A stretch of 64,000 nt of DNA from Balanoglossus misakiensis (GCA_040954595.2 CM082578.2:12090001-12154000), one strand, 5' to 3'; shown: positions 14,701 through 26,411, numbered from the stretch's first letter. Notes: a model not told the origin generated them from the letters alone. Numbers and translations: made by a program.

Positions 14701-16580
14701 TTCTGGATGATTTTCATGAGCTATAACCCATGGTTTTTTCAAAAAAATGAAGAAATTTTGATATTTCGCAAAGTCGAAAAATTGTCATTTCTGGATGATT
14801 TTCATGATCTATAACCCATGGTTTTTTCAAAAAAAATGAAGAAATTTTGATATTTCGCAAAGTCGAAAAATTGTCATTTCTGGATGATTTTTATGAGCTA
14901 TAACCCATGGTTTTTTCAAAAAAATGAAGAAATTTTGATATTTCGCAAAGTCGAAAAATTGTCATTTCTGGATGATTTTCATGAGCTATAACCCATGTTT
15001 TTTTCAAAAAAATGAAGAAATTTTGATATTTCGCAAAGTCGAAAAATTGTCATTTCTGGATGATTTTCATGAGCTATAACCCATGTTTTTTTCAAAAAAA
15101 TGAAGAAATTTTGATATTTCGCAAAGTCGAAAAATTGTCATTTCTGGATGATTTTCATGAGCTATAACCCATGTTTTTTTCAAAAAAATGAAGAAATTTT
15201 GATATTTCGCAAAGTCGAAAAATTGTCATTTCTGGATGATTTTCATGAGCTATAACCCATGGTTTTTTCAAAAAAATGAAGAAATTTTGATATTTCGCAA
15301 AGTCGAAAAATTGTCATTTCTGGATGATTTTCATGAGCTATAACCCATGGTTTTTTCAAAAAAATGAAGAAATTTTGATATTTCGCAAAGTCGAAAAATT
15401 GTCATTTCTGGATGATTTTCATGAGCTATAACCCATGGTTTTTTCAAAAAAATGAAGAAATTTTGATATTTCGCAAAGTCGAAAAATTGTCATTTCTGGA
15501 TGATTTTCATGAGCTATAACCCATGGTTTTTTCAAAAAAATGAAGAAATTTTGATATTTCGCAAAGTCGAAAAATTGTCATTTCTGGATGATTTTCATGA
15601 GCTATAACCCATGGTTTTTTCAAAAAAATGATGAAATTTTGATATTTCGCAAAGTCGAAAAATTGTCATTTCTGGATGATTTTCATGAGCTATAACCCAT
15701 GGTTTTTTCAAAAAAATGAAGAAATTTTGATATTTCGCAAAGTCGAAAAATTGTCATTTCTGGATGATTTTCATGAGCTATAACCCATGGTTTTTTCAAA
15801 AAAATGATAAAATTTTGATATTTCGCAAAGTCGAAAAATTGTCATTTCTGGATGATTTTCATGAGCTATAACCCATGGTTTTTTCAAAAAAATGAAGAAA
15901 TTTTGATATTTCGCAAAGTCGAAAAATTGTCATTTCTGGATGATTTTCATGAGCTATAACCCATGGTTTTTTCAAAAAAATGAAGAAATTTTGATATTTC
16001 GCAAAGTCGAAAAATTGTCATTTCTGGATGATTTTCATGAGCTATAACCCATGGTTTTTTCAAAAAAATGAAGAAATTTTGATATTTCGCAAAGTCGAAA
16101 AATTGTCATTTCTGGATGATTTTCATGAGCTATAACCCATGGTTTTTTCAAAAAAATGAAGAAATTTTGATATTTCGCAAAGTCGAAAAATTGTCATTTC
16201 TGGATGATTTTCATGAGCTATAACCCATGGTTTTTTCAAAAAAATGAAAAAATTTTGATATTTCGCAAAGTCGAAAAATTGTCATTTCTGGATGATTTTC
16301 ATGAGCTATAACCCATGGTTTTTTCAAAAAAATGAAGAAATTTTGATATTTCGCACAGTCGAAAAATTGTCATTTCTGGATGATTTTCATGAGCTATAAC
16401 CCATGGTTTTTTCAAAAAAATGAAGAAATTTTGATATTTCGCACAGTCGAAAAATTGTCATTTCTGGATGATTTTCATGAGCTATAACCCATGGTTTTTT
16501 CAAAAAAATGAAGAAATTTTGATATTTCGCAAAGTCGAAAAATTGTCATTTCTGGATGATTTTCATGAGCTATAACCCAT

Positions 16581-16662
16581 GATTTTTTTCAAAACGTGAA
16601 GAAATTTTGAAAATTCGCAAAGTCGAAAAATGGTCACGTCGAGCTTTCTCATCAGCTAAAAT
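16581..16662. repeat. Degraded boundary copy of the satellite
   Basis: The last recognisable unit keeps GTGAAGAAATTTTG and CGCAAAGTCGAAAAATG but drifts afterwards (GGTCACGTCGAGC in place of TGTCATTTCTGG). Beyond about 16662 the sequence is unique. Low similarity in the outermost copy is typical of array edges, where unequal exchange no longer homogenises copies. Confidence 0.8.
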
Positions 16663-19600
16663 TTAATACCCGCGGTAAATCCACAATTCTTTGTACACAA
16701 ATCTAGAGGGACTTGTTCCGGTGATACCTATATATGTTTAAATCACAAAACGTGACGTCTTTATCGAAAACAAAATCAGTCAAGCTTCACAGAGGGCGCC
16801 TGTCAAAAGTCCCGCACAATACCAATCTACAACAATTATTTCTTCTCCTGAAAAGACTTTGCATTTAAACTGAAGGTTGACCACTGCAAAGTTTATGTGG
16901 CTGGTGCGCTCTCGTTACCATGGCGAATCTTAAATACCCGTGAAAATAAATCTCGAACTTTCCATATTGTGCCATTTTGGTCGAAAAGCATCGGCACGGT
17001 TGAATCATTATACGGTCCATAAACTCGATTGGAAATATTTTGCTATATACCTCCAGTAGTATAATTTGACTTTTGCACAGGTTGCTGTGTATGAGGAGCG
17101 TGACATAATTTTAGAATTTTTGTACAGAACACAAGTGGGTAAAAAGTGGTCTATTGAATTCTTACACATTTATCTCGATACACATTTCCTAACCGTTTGT
17201 TTTTGCGAAATAAGCGCACTCGTGCGGCCGAATTTTCTAATACCATCGTGCTTTCCTGTCAATAAGGACATGCTTGATAACCCATTAAACGAATTCCGAG
17301 GGCGGAAAGAGAACAATTACCGCCATTCGTAATTTATCTTTAGCAGGTCGCGTGTGCCAGTGAGATTTGCGGCAATATTTCGTGCATGCTGATCTCGAAA
17401 GAACTGTATAGGAAAACACATATTGGTAATAAGTAACGCAGGTGACGTGACTCCCGTTTGACACAGTTTCAATTCTATAAAATAGGCTAATATTCTCCAA
17501 ATATTTGCACGCACATTCAGATCGGTATGGTTTGTCACACGTGACATGTGACGTCATCGGATTGCTGCTGAAACCAAATGATAACCTGCTGGACTTTGCG
17601 CGATCCCTTTGATTGCGTTCACGTTGGAAAAAAAACCGACACCCCTGTTGTTCACCACGTGACGTATCGCTGCATGCAAATCATGGAAAACTTGTGATTG
17701 TGCGGCTGCGCAGTTTTTGGTATAGGTTCTCGCAAGGAATAAGTATGTGCCGAGAGCGAACAGAGGTCAGTATTTCGATGTCGTACAATCAATATCGCTT
17801 AAGTTCGAATCCGCTTAACCGGATTACCACGAACTCCTTCAAAAGCGTTTATAAATAGCTGTCGATTGATTAGATCCTTGTTAGGAGCCACCAGGGCCAG
17901 TGTTTTGATAAAGTTTTTTTTTAAGTTTAATCAAGATTGTTTTTATTTAATCATTTGAAATGTTTCAGCGCCGTGAGTAGTCGCCATCTAGCTCCAGACC
18001 TCGGTGATCTCATCTGATAGAACGGATAAAAATACTTTTGGATGGAGCTACTCGACGATTTGCGCACTCAGTGAATTACTGTGGCGTTGTTATCGAATGA
18101 AAATGGCCGGCCTGAAAATTGAAAGTATACAATCAAAGTAGAGGAGGAACCAATTGAAGTTGTCAATCTTCTTGCTCGACTGACGAGGACGCGTGTCGTT
18201 GCACATGCACCAGTGTTGTTTCAATGATTTCCCGCCAGAAGTAACTGTCCAAGACGCGTCGCTTACTTAAAAGAACACAGTCTCTCTCTTGCTGCCCTGT
18301 TTCCATTAATTATGTTTGATACAAAACACCGTTTATGATATTCTACATGTGAATCAACATTCGACCCTTTTTGGACCATGAAAGAATCTTGGTATGGCCT
18401 ATGAACTACCGTTTCTGTGAGAACGTGCATCTGTAAAATGATCTGACACTGGAATAGATTCTTCTGCACTCGGACAATAATTCACTCCGTTTAAGCTAAA
18501 TCGGTTGATGCACTCGAAGGCCGTGACACGTGTACGTATCGTTTTGATGGGTAACGCTTTTCGGAAGTTTTTCAGAAAGGATCGATTATTTCCGGCAATT
18601 TTTACTTAATTGCGCATCACCAGCGCAACAGTTGCCACGCTACGGAGGCCATGAGTCGCGGCGGCGGGGAAAATGCATTACAGCTGATCACCGCGATTTC
18701 AGCGCGCGTGAACATTCAACTATTTAATTTTTCAATCGCGAAATTATTGCCACGAAGCATGGCGTCCTTGATGCGGGCGTGATGGCTTGACAATTCAGTA
18801 ATTGCTTCCGAGATTAAACAGCGTTCCTTGGAGCTCGGCCTCGATTGGCGCATTCACCACCGGATTGTACTTAGCGTGATCAAGGACTACATCCCCTTTT
18901 TTCCAATTGATGTCTGTTTAAGTGATGGCAAGGAGAGCGAGGCGTGCAGATGGCGAGATCAACAGGTGTGTTACATTGTATGGGAAGAGACAAGTCCGCC
19001 TTGAAGTCTCGAATTCAATTAAACTTCCTCATTGAAAAGAGATCGGGTTTGTACCTTCACAATCAGCACGGTGTTATATAGCCAGACGAGAAATAGTTAT
19101 TTCCTTCTACAGCCCCGTCATGGTAACATTATATTTGTATAATTGACACTAAAATCCGTGGTTGTTGCATAGAATTGATTGAAAAGTGCTAGAGACATTG
19201 TTTTCCAAGTATTAAACTGTACTTGAAGCTGTGTTATGTTTTTACTCTGGCCTACATACACCGTTTGGCCTCTTTTTTTCACTCGGAAACAAACCGCGAT
19301 ACCTCGAACAGGAGCTTTTTGTGGCAGAGTGCATGAAGGTGTTGAGTACTTGAGGCAAATGGGATGCGATGAAACTGTCTTATTTCAAGAAAGCCGGATT
19401 AGTGTTATCATTGATAACTATTCAAAGATGGCCAGATTCTCAATAGGATTCTGGTTATTGTGTCAGCAGGCCCCCTAAGTTTGTGAAAATAAAGTATTCC
19501 CAATTTCCCCTGGTATATTGTGGCGGGTATACACAGGCTATTCGCTGATAAGCCACGAGGCTTTCTTATATCTAAAAATGCTTTCATGCTTTCATTAGCA

Positions 19601-19760
19601 GTATAATTTTCGCTGGCTTCCTCTTTTGTAAACTGAGAACGTTGAAATTGACTATAAAATTCCTTAAGAAATACTTCAGTCAGCCGAGTTGTCTATCTGC
19701 GGTTTTTGACGCCATAACAGAAAACGCCCATGGATGGATTCATAGGGTGTTTTTTATACG
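16663..19760. other. Non-repetitive DNA without a recognisable gene
   Basis: Both strands give only short open frames (90 residues or less) with no family motif and no chain of splice-compatible exons. A full cAMP-response-element core, TGACGTCA, lies at 17549-17556. I see no tRNA or other structured RNA here. Confidence 0.6.
17549..17556. promoter_or_regulatory. TGACGTCA (CRE-type) site
   Basis: A perfect 8-bp palindrome that matches the CREB/ATF consensus. It is one of six in the non-satellite 47 kb. Binding is not shown by sequence alone. Confidence 0.35.
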
Positions 19761-19779
19761 TTAATAATAATAATAAACA

Positions 19780-19813
<34 letters not shown>

Positions 19814-19814
19814 G
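19761..19814. repeat. (AAT)n then (GTT)n microsatellite
   Basis: Imperfect AAT repeats at 19761-19777 are followed by about eleven GTT units at 19781-19814. Confidence 0.95.
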
Positions 19815-19820
19815 AAATTA

Positions 19821-19950
19821 TGAAATTACAATATTACTATTTAACAACGAATGATACATCTCATTAAATGTTATCTTTTAAGCCTAAGCTGGCCAAGATC
19901 ACATTTTGCCAAGGTTTACAAGAATAGCATTTCCTGTAGTTAGAGACATG
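19821..19950 (+). repeat. Dispersed repeat, copy A (partner at 39571-39690)
   Basis: Shares an ordered series of blocks with 39571-39690: TGAAATTACA, TAACAACGAATGAT, CATCTCATTAAA and AGCATTTCCTGTAGTTAG, with a diverged middle. No terminal inverted repeats or target duplication are obvious. It is probably a fragment of an interspersed element that I cannot classify. Confidence 0.7.
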
Positions 19951-22900
19951 CATCTTGATTGCTTCTCTTAAATCTCATTTACTCAATAAACCAGTTTAAT
20001 ATAAAAGAAGTAATGCGTGGACATTGTAAGGTTGATTTTAATGAACGACAAGTATTTTGTCCCACTGTTCGCAATTAGTCCAACTAAATGCTTAACGTCA
20101 ATTCGTTCAATTTGGTTTTCAACATGATATTTCGGAATGTTTGCGTTCATCTTGAAGGTCACGAGTCAGTGATTGAGAATGAATTCCCGAGGAGCAATTT
20201 TGGTGATTTTGGAATGTCTACTTATTCAAATTCTAAAATTAATCAGCCCTTGTTTATCGAACAGGGGGAGACATAGACTCGCTGCAAGATTCAACACATG
20301 GATCCATCACATGTCAAAATGTCTCCCTGTACTGACGCGATCTTGAGTCCTTCAGGTGGAAAGAGAAGAGTATTGCAATAAACCTTCATATGGTAGTCTC
20401 TCTCCAAGTACCTGCTGCCCTCATTCCAGTGTGCGTCAGTCATTTGCTTCACTTAAAAACTTATCACTGGAAATTGTGAAAATCTCTGTGTATAAACGTC
20501 AGCACTCCAGTTCGACCAATCACTTTAATAGCTATCGGGAAATCAGGCAGAAAATATGATAAATGGTGCCATCTAAACTGCGGACACGCTCCGATGCCTC
20601 TATTGTCGGTCGTAGTACATTCCAAGGGGTAGAAAAACACTCCCCAGCCATTGCTGTGTTATTGTTTTCAATTTTCCAGGGGAAAAATACCGGCGTAGTT
20701 TAATTAACATATATATGAGAGCCCTGAAAACAACCTCCAGCAAGAGTGATTTATACTTCCAGCGTGGATTATGGAAATGGGGAGTATTTGTATACAGAGT
20801 GTATGTACCCTGTGGAAGTTGTCTTCATGCATGTAATTACATTACGCGCGTGTCTAATAAAAGTCCATGCCGGGAATACATCTAATACGTACATCTAGTC
20901 CAGAATCGTTTAATTACGGGTGACGTTTTAAATCCATGCACTTGCCACCTTTCTTATGGCGACTACAACACAATTCTGTGTTGTGTCGAGATCGTTAGGT
21001 TGTTTTACGTAACGCCGTAGATGCTACGTGTGTTCCATTATTCAGAACGAGGAAGACATAATATGGGGTGGTCGCTTCTCATCCTGGATGGACAGAGGGA
21101 GTTTTTGCGCAATTCCCTGTATATTGGAAAAGCTATATAACCTTTTACGAATTCAATTTAATTTTCTCCCCGGCACTTGTGCATGGTGATATATACGAGG
21201 AAAATGCAAAACTTCTGATGGAATGAAGAAATGCAACAAAAAATGCAGATTTACATATGCTATTACATTGGCATGCAATGAACTGAGACTCAGGTGCGCC
21301 AGACTCTTGCGGATTATTTCATTAAAGTTAATCATCATCTACTGGAGGTATTTTCACACACGGCCAGGCTTGAATGGTTCTTATTTAAACAGTTTAAAGA
21401 GACTTTTTCACGACTGAGAACCCGTAAGTGACGAGTCTTGCACACAGAAAGACGATTATTAAGTTTTGGCGGGTTAAGCAACTTATAACGATGCAATTAT
21501 TGCCAAGGTCTCGTTATAATGCCTCCGGGCGCTATACGCGCTCATCCCGGTGTTTTCTTCCCAATGACACCCGTCAACGTGTTTTTTTTCTCCCCCGGCC
21601 GTTTCAAAACACGGCGATTAGAGAAAAACAAATTCATAGAGTATATAATTTGGGATATTGACACGTGAAATAGATGGAGAACATGTTGGGTTTTACATAT
21701 CTGCCCATTAAATGCGCATTAGTGTCGATGAATAAGGATTTACACGTATCATATTAGTGTTTGAGAAACACTCCGTATCTATACCCTTAACCCTTCCCGT
21801 GAAAATGGCAAATGAGAAAATGGGAATATTTATCTACCTTGTACCGACGCGTAATTCAGGGAGCACAACGGGCCGCACTTCCGGGGGGCTTCCTTGTAAC
21901 GATGTTCAAGATTTCTGACGAGAAGACGGTGGATTTAGCGCAATCTCCCTCAAGAAGATAATAAAAAATCCCTAGTTTAATAATGCCAGTTTCTAAGACA
22001 TTTTTTGCGTTTGAGTTTGGTAACCTTCAACTTCTGCGCCTTTTTTCAGGGACATGCGGTAATGATTTCTCTGATCTCAGTGGTGGTTATCGGATTTGAG
22101 TGTTTGGGGATTTGTAAATTTATGGTACTTGTGAAGTTGTTTTTGCCACTGGAGAAACGGGAACTAAAATCGAAAGACCGAATCGATTCGCAGTCTCTTT
22201 GAAAATATAAATTATCTGAATGTTTCGTAACGAGGCGCGAAGATTCGTCGATCCTTACCTTAACAGGTATATCGACTTCGCGGTCAGTGTTCTAATATTG
22301 TGCTTGTATTCAAATAGGTATCAATAAATATAACCACTCATCTTTGTCTTTTTCTACTATTTTGCTGTCACCTTTGAGTTCATGACATTTCAATCACCAG
22401 GAGTGTCGACCGTCAAGGGAGAAGTCATTCATTCCGCAACGACTTTTTTTTGGTGTGGGCTTGCTTTGTAATCATCGACCGCGTGTAATCAATGATATAT
22501 AGAACGATAAGAAATACAGTTCCGATAGGCTCTAACGAGATGTGTGGAAGGTCGTTGAGCAGTTGATTATCATTTCCGCCGCGTTAGCCGGGGGTCGGCG
22601 AACGAGCTCGGAGCAGAACCTGGTACACTGTCTCGCGGCGACTCGCATACATGCTGCACGCGCTGATTGCGTAATTGCTGACATTTGCTTCTCATGAACG
22701 TTCTGTGGGTGCGTGGCATGTGCGCTGTAGGTTTCCCCTTTAACACAGGAAAAGTGCATTTGCCTCGACTATCCACGCGGTTAACCGTAAAATAGTCGTC
22801 GGCGTCTCCGCGGGGACTTATTAGAATTCCTGTCATAAATCGTTTTTACCGGGTGCGTCTCCACAATAGATCGCATCGCTGTCTATATACTAGTCTCCAA

Positions 22901-23103
22901 AGATGACAAATCCGATCTAATATTCTCTTATATTATTTTATTCGCAAGTCAACAAACACCTGCTAACGGTGCTACAAGACTGATTTGTGGCGCTTTAGCA
23001 TCTTGTTATTTCGTCGGTTACAAAACAACAACACACGTGTATCTGTACTCGCTTGCATTTTTAACACGCGAAACCATTTCATATTACCTATTATCTAATT
23101 GTT
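19951..23103. other. Non-repetitive DNA without a recognisable gene
   Basis: Only short, motif-free open frames (88 residues or less) are seen on either strand. A small inverted repeat (ACAACACA..TGTGTTGT) lies at 20967-20986. No exon series could be built. Confidence 0.55.
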
Positions 23104-23138
23104 GCACGGTCACACCACACAGTGTGGTGTGACCGTGC
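23104..23138. repeat. Perfect palindrome, 17-bp arms with a 1-bp centre
   Basis: GCACGGTCACACCACAC at 23104-23120 is followed by a single A and then its exact reverse complement at 23122-23138. It could extrude as a cruciform or form an RNA hairpin. The flanks show no longer inverted repeat. Confidence 0.95.
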
Positions 23139-23701
23139 TTGTTGAAATCCTTGAACACTGACGCTGTTTGCCTTCTCCAATAGAACGGTTCGGTTTTGTT
23201 GACAGACATACAGTCTACGAATTACATGCACGCGACTTAGTGAGGTTTTACCCCTGGTTTAATAGTACCGTGGGCACGGAATGTCTATCACACCTGTGCT
23301 GCAAGCTTGACCCCTGACCTCTTTCCTTTCGCGCTTTCTTATGTACATTGCACGACACAGTACCTTAACATCGCTTCTTTATTGGGGCAAGACAGACTAC
23401 ATTAAAGGGGTGATAAAACAAATAAAACAGAGAACACTGTCGAGTGCAGTGTCTTATAACGGTAACAATCTCGTAATATTTGAAGGAACCGCAGGTCTAT
23501 ACTTCCTCTTAATGATCACGAAAATCGCTTCGCTAAAATAATCTGAAGTGCGTTTAAGAACACGTAACTTCTTCAGGTCAAATTATCCGCAGAAGCGATC
23601 TTGCGGGACTTTTTATAAGACTTGAGTCAGGCCCCGGACACGAAACATATTAGAAACTTAAAAGACAGTCTAATAATGCCGTCCGAAGGTATTGTCAAGC
23701 A

Positions 23702-23708
23702 TATATAA
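23702..23708 (+). promoter_or_regulatory. Candidate TATA box (TATATAA)
   Basis: TATATAAAG lies about 65 bp upstream of an ATG that opens a short frame ending at a consensus donor (see 23774-23790). Spacing would place a start of transcription near 23732. It may be an alternative promoter for the downstream receptor gene or belong to an unrecognised transcript. Confidence 0.3.
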
Positions 23709-23773
23709 AGGGAGACACTCATTTAACTGCTTCGTCTGTTCGAATTCCTATTTAGACTCGTGCACCGTTGAAC

Positions 23774-23790
23774 ATGTTTCAACCAAATCG
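23774..23790 (+). CDS. Possible alternative micro-exon (6 residues, phase 2)
   Basis: ATG TTT CAA CCA AAT CG is followed directly by GTAAGTGTAA, a near-perfect donor. It ends in phase 2 with CG, the same phase and bases as exon 1 of the receptor gene at 32691. It could in principle splice to the exon at 37684 and give a product without a signal peptide. It is far too short to be convincing alone; the support is only the TATA-ATG-donor arrangement. Confidence 0.15.
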
Positions 23791-25067
23791 GTAAGTGTAA
23801 GGTTTCTATAAATTACATCGTCATCCCAAATCCAACCCCAAATGCATTGCTATTGATTCATGAGGAGTTCCCACCTTTTGAGGTATTCGAGAGCGCAACA
23901 TGATATTTAGGTCACGGCCTCCGCTCGAACCCATCTACTGTGTACACACCTTGCTTTATATCTGCCTTCATTCCGTGGCTTCAGTATAACAATATCAGAT
24001 GTCGATGTTAATCGCTGTAATTATGTATAGGCCAACAAACTTAAGCCATGGAGTTGAGATCTTCACTTACACGTATCACGTCTGTGTGCGAGTGTTGCTT
24101 TATGTATACCCTTGAATCATCATGTTCAATTTTGCGAGTATTGTTGTGGATTCTTTTCTATAGCTGACGGGGTGATTGGTTTTTAATATGAGCGGTGGAT
24201 TAAGCTGTTGGGTCGTTGATCGGTATGTAGCACGTTATGTATGGAATGCTCAGGTCGATTGATGTGAATTTCAATGGCTTTCTGATATTCAGGGACTGAT
24301 GGCGAATTTTGCAAAGATCAAAGATGCATTTTTGTGACCAATTACCTTTCCCGCTGATTTGTGCTGATCTAGTTTTATCTTTAAGGTTGAGATGTACCTT
24401 TTATGACACTTGTTTTTAATCGATTTTTTCTCCTTGTATTTCATGTTTCCCACCAACACATTATATATTTTCTGTTAGCTCTATACTTGAAGTTTATGAA
24501 AATCTGGTTTATTTTCCAAAATTTTTGTTCTCTTTCTCGTTTTGCTCAAAAATACACGATTTTAAGTTTTTTTACTCAAAGGCTTGGCAATAAAAAAAGA
24601 CAATGCCTCCAGGTGATCTGTTACCGGCAATCGACAGCTGGGTATAGTGGTAAAAATACCGGGTCATGGAATTTTGATATTCACTTTTGTTTTCGAACAA
24701 TGAGCCTTTAAAGTGTCAACTGTCGATTTTTGCATAAATTATCGACTTTTGTTCACTTGTGTGGTGATTTCTTTTGTTCTATCAACTTTATTGGAAATCC
24801 GCTCGTGGGGTTTGGAGACAGGTATTGTTCCCTTCCTCAGGCCAAAAATCAGAACAATCTGTGCACGCGTTGCTAAGTTACACTCTTTTGAAGTTGCACT
24901 CCAGAGCCCAAAACCGAACAGAGAAAATCGACAATTTGTGTGAACGGCACTTTCAGTTGGAAAAAAACGATCATAAATAGCACTTACTCACTGCTTTGTT
25001 ATGTTTTAATGAAGTAGCATAATACTAGAGACTTTAGACCTAGTCATTTTCATCTAGAACGTTTTGC
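23791..25067. other. AT-rich DNA without a recognisable gene
   Basis: Short open frames (102 residues or less), one of them hydrophobic, carry no recognisable motif and no supporting splice partners. Confidence 0.5.
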
Positions 25068-25100
25068 AAGTTCATAAATTAGTGGAAAATCGTGGAAAAA
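25068..25100 (+). repeat. 33-bp direct repeat, copy 1 (partner at 26412-26444)
   Basis: The sequence from AAGTTCATAAATTAGTGG to ATCGTGGAAAAA is identical to 26412-26444. The two copies bracket the PIF/Harbinger-like element and the first copy of the 150-bp duplicated block, so the locus has been rearranged locally. Confidence 0.85.
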
Positions 25101-25373
25101 ACGACATCATTACGGACAGAGTACAATAATGAGGTTGGTTTGTTTATTCAGCAAACAAGGGACTGTTAGGCTGCATTCACAAACACCTCTGGAGGGGGGG
25201 GCAGGAGAATTGAGGGGGGGGGATTTGAAAAAATTGAGTGTATGTAAGGGGGGGGATTTGAAATAATTTAAGGACTGAAAGGGGGGGACTTGAAAACTTT
25301 GATGATTAAACATTTATTTTGAGTCCACAAAAATGCAGTTTCGCGCCCTTTATTTTACAAAATTTTCTCATGT

Positions 25374-25394
25374 GGGAGGGGGACACCCCCTCCC
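25374..25394. repeat. GC-rich hairpin inside the MITE, copy 1
   Basis: GGGAGGGGG, a 3-nt spacer ACA, then CCCCCTCCC form a perfect 9-bp-arm inverted repeat within a module that recurs 233 bp downstream. Confidence 0.9.
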
Positions 25395-25606
25395 ACACCC
25401 ACCCCCTCCATTCATCAACACCTTTCAATCATTGACTGGTTTATCTAGTGTCCCAGGTCAGGGGACTTGCCCCCACCCCATGATAACATTGAGCGGCGAT
25501 GGTTAAATTTGTCCTCCCCAACATACCGGTAGTTGAGTTAATTTGCTTTTGCCGGGTTCATCAAAATGCAGCTTTGAGCTCTGTATTTTATAAAATTTTC
25601 TTACAC

Positions 25607-25627
25607 GGGAGGGGGACACCCCCTCCC
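25607..25627. repeat. GC-rich hairpin inside the MITE, copy 2
   Basis: Same 9-bp-arm hairpin as at 25374-25394, again preceded by TAAAATTTTCTTAC-type sequence and followed by CACCCCCT. This shows a duplicated internal module. Confidence 0.9.
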
Positions 25628-26080
25628 AAACCCACCCCCTTCGATTCTTGGTTTACAATGTCTCCAAACACAGAATACAAATACTTAAGAAATAAATACA
25701 ATGTTCAGTTTTAATACCCACTGATGAGGGGAAACATCAGTTTCAAATTCTTTTCATGGGAGCTGTTTTTCTTTTTTACAAGATAGATAGGTGATGTGTT
25801 TTGCTCTGTGAAAGAAAATGGGGGGGGGGATTTCAAAATTTTGGCAGTTCGGAAGGGGGGGATTTGAAAAAATTTCGGGTTGTTGAGGGGGGGCATGTGA
25901 AAATTAACGGTAAAAAAAATTGAATTCTCCCGCCCCCCCCCCCTCCAGAGGTGTTTGTGAATGCAGCCTTAATCCCTGCCACTGATAACTTCTCCAAACG
26001 ACACTAAAGCCCGTTAAGTATACACTTCTGTAAACCCATTTTAATCTAATTTTCTCACTCCTACCATAACATGTAAAATT

Positions 26081-26229
26081 AGTAATTGTACATTTGCGGG
26101 CGTTTCATTGCTCTGTGTCCGGTAAATTAGTCTATGCCACGGAACATGACGATCGAGCCCTGATGGAAGCCATACTTTACCATCATTCTGGAAGTCGCTA
26201 GACAAAGCACGCCTGTCAAACTTCCTGTT
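26081..26229 (+). repeat. About 150-bp duplicated block, copy 1
   Basis: Close to 90% identical by eye to 26452-26602, from TTAGTAATTGTACATTTGCG to CACGCCTGTCAAACTTCCTG. No coding family is recognised. The reverse-strand frame is open through both copies but its substitutions do not look synonymous. Confidence 0.85.
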
Positions 26230-26411
26230 TCAAAACTGAAAATTTATGCATCGGCATCGCTTGACACATCCCCCTATTTCATGCAATGGATTAGTTGTTC
26301 AGTTTATCGACGGTTGTGACATTGTAAGCTGCACCAGCAACAGCTTTCTCGACAAGATGAGACAAGCAACACTGGTCACAACTAAACGTTCTGTCATGGA
26401 GCATTTCCAAA

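Larger units (their letters stand above)
1..16662. repeat. 88-bp tandem satellite array (about 187 copies)
   Basis: The sequence repeats with a period of 88 bp; for example CCATGG starts at 1991 and again at 2079. A typical unit runs CCATGG, T6, C, A7, TGAAGAAATTTTGATATTTC, a GCAAAGTCG core, then TTGTCATTTCTGG and TCATGAGCTATAAC. I count 25 G/C in 88 bases. Most copies differ at none to two bases, which points to recent homogenisation. The array runs off the left edge. It ends on the right with a degraded copy at about 16581-16662. Period variants include 87 bp (one A lost, near 5172 and 5263), 86 bp (TCGAATTTG, near 9692, 10394 and 11007) and 81 bp (TATAACC lost, at 11211 and 14372). Because 88 is not a multiple of 3, open frames run only where length variants restore phase. 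I regard it as noncoding satellite DNA, for instance pericentromeric, subtelomeric or interstitial heterochromatin. Confidence 0.97.
25169..25968. mobile_element. PIF/Harbinger-like MITE, 800 bp, TTA target duplication
   Basis: The ends are inverted repeats: GGCTGCATTCACAAACACC at 25169 reads as its exact complement into 25968, and the similarity continues through CTCTGGAGGG, a G-run and GGAGAATT (about 45 bp). Both ends abut TTA (25166-25168 and 25969-25971), a 3-bp target duplication typical of PIF/Harbinger elements. There is no transposase frame, so it is non-autonomous. The interior is unusual. G7-9 runs followed by ATTTGAAA or close variants recur near both ends, and a roughly 95-bp module is present twice (see 25374 and 25607). 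Assignment to PIF/Harbinger rests on the TSD length and sequence only. Confidence 0.8.

Noticed and set aside
1-16662. Regular repeats considered as a CRISPR array
   Set aside because: The 88-bp units are contiguous and nearly identical along their whole length, with no unique spacers. The genome is eukaryotic and no cas genes are present.
25110-25896. Pro/Phe-rich minus-strand frames (PPF, KSPPL repeats)
   Set aside because: They are translations of the G-run motifs of the 25.2-26.0 kb MITE, not genes.
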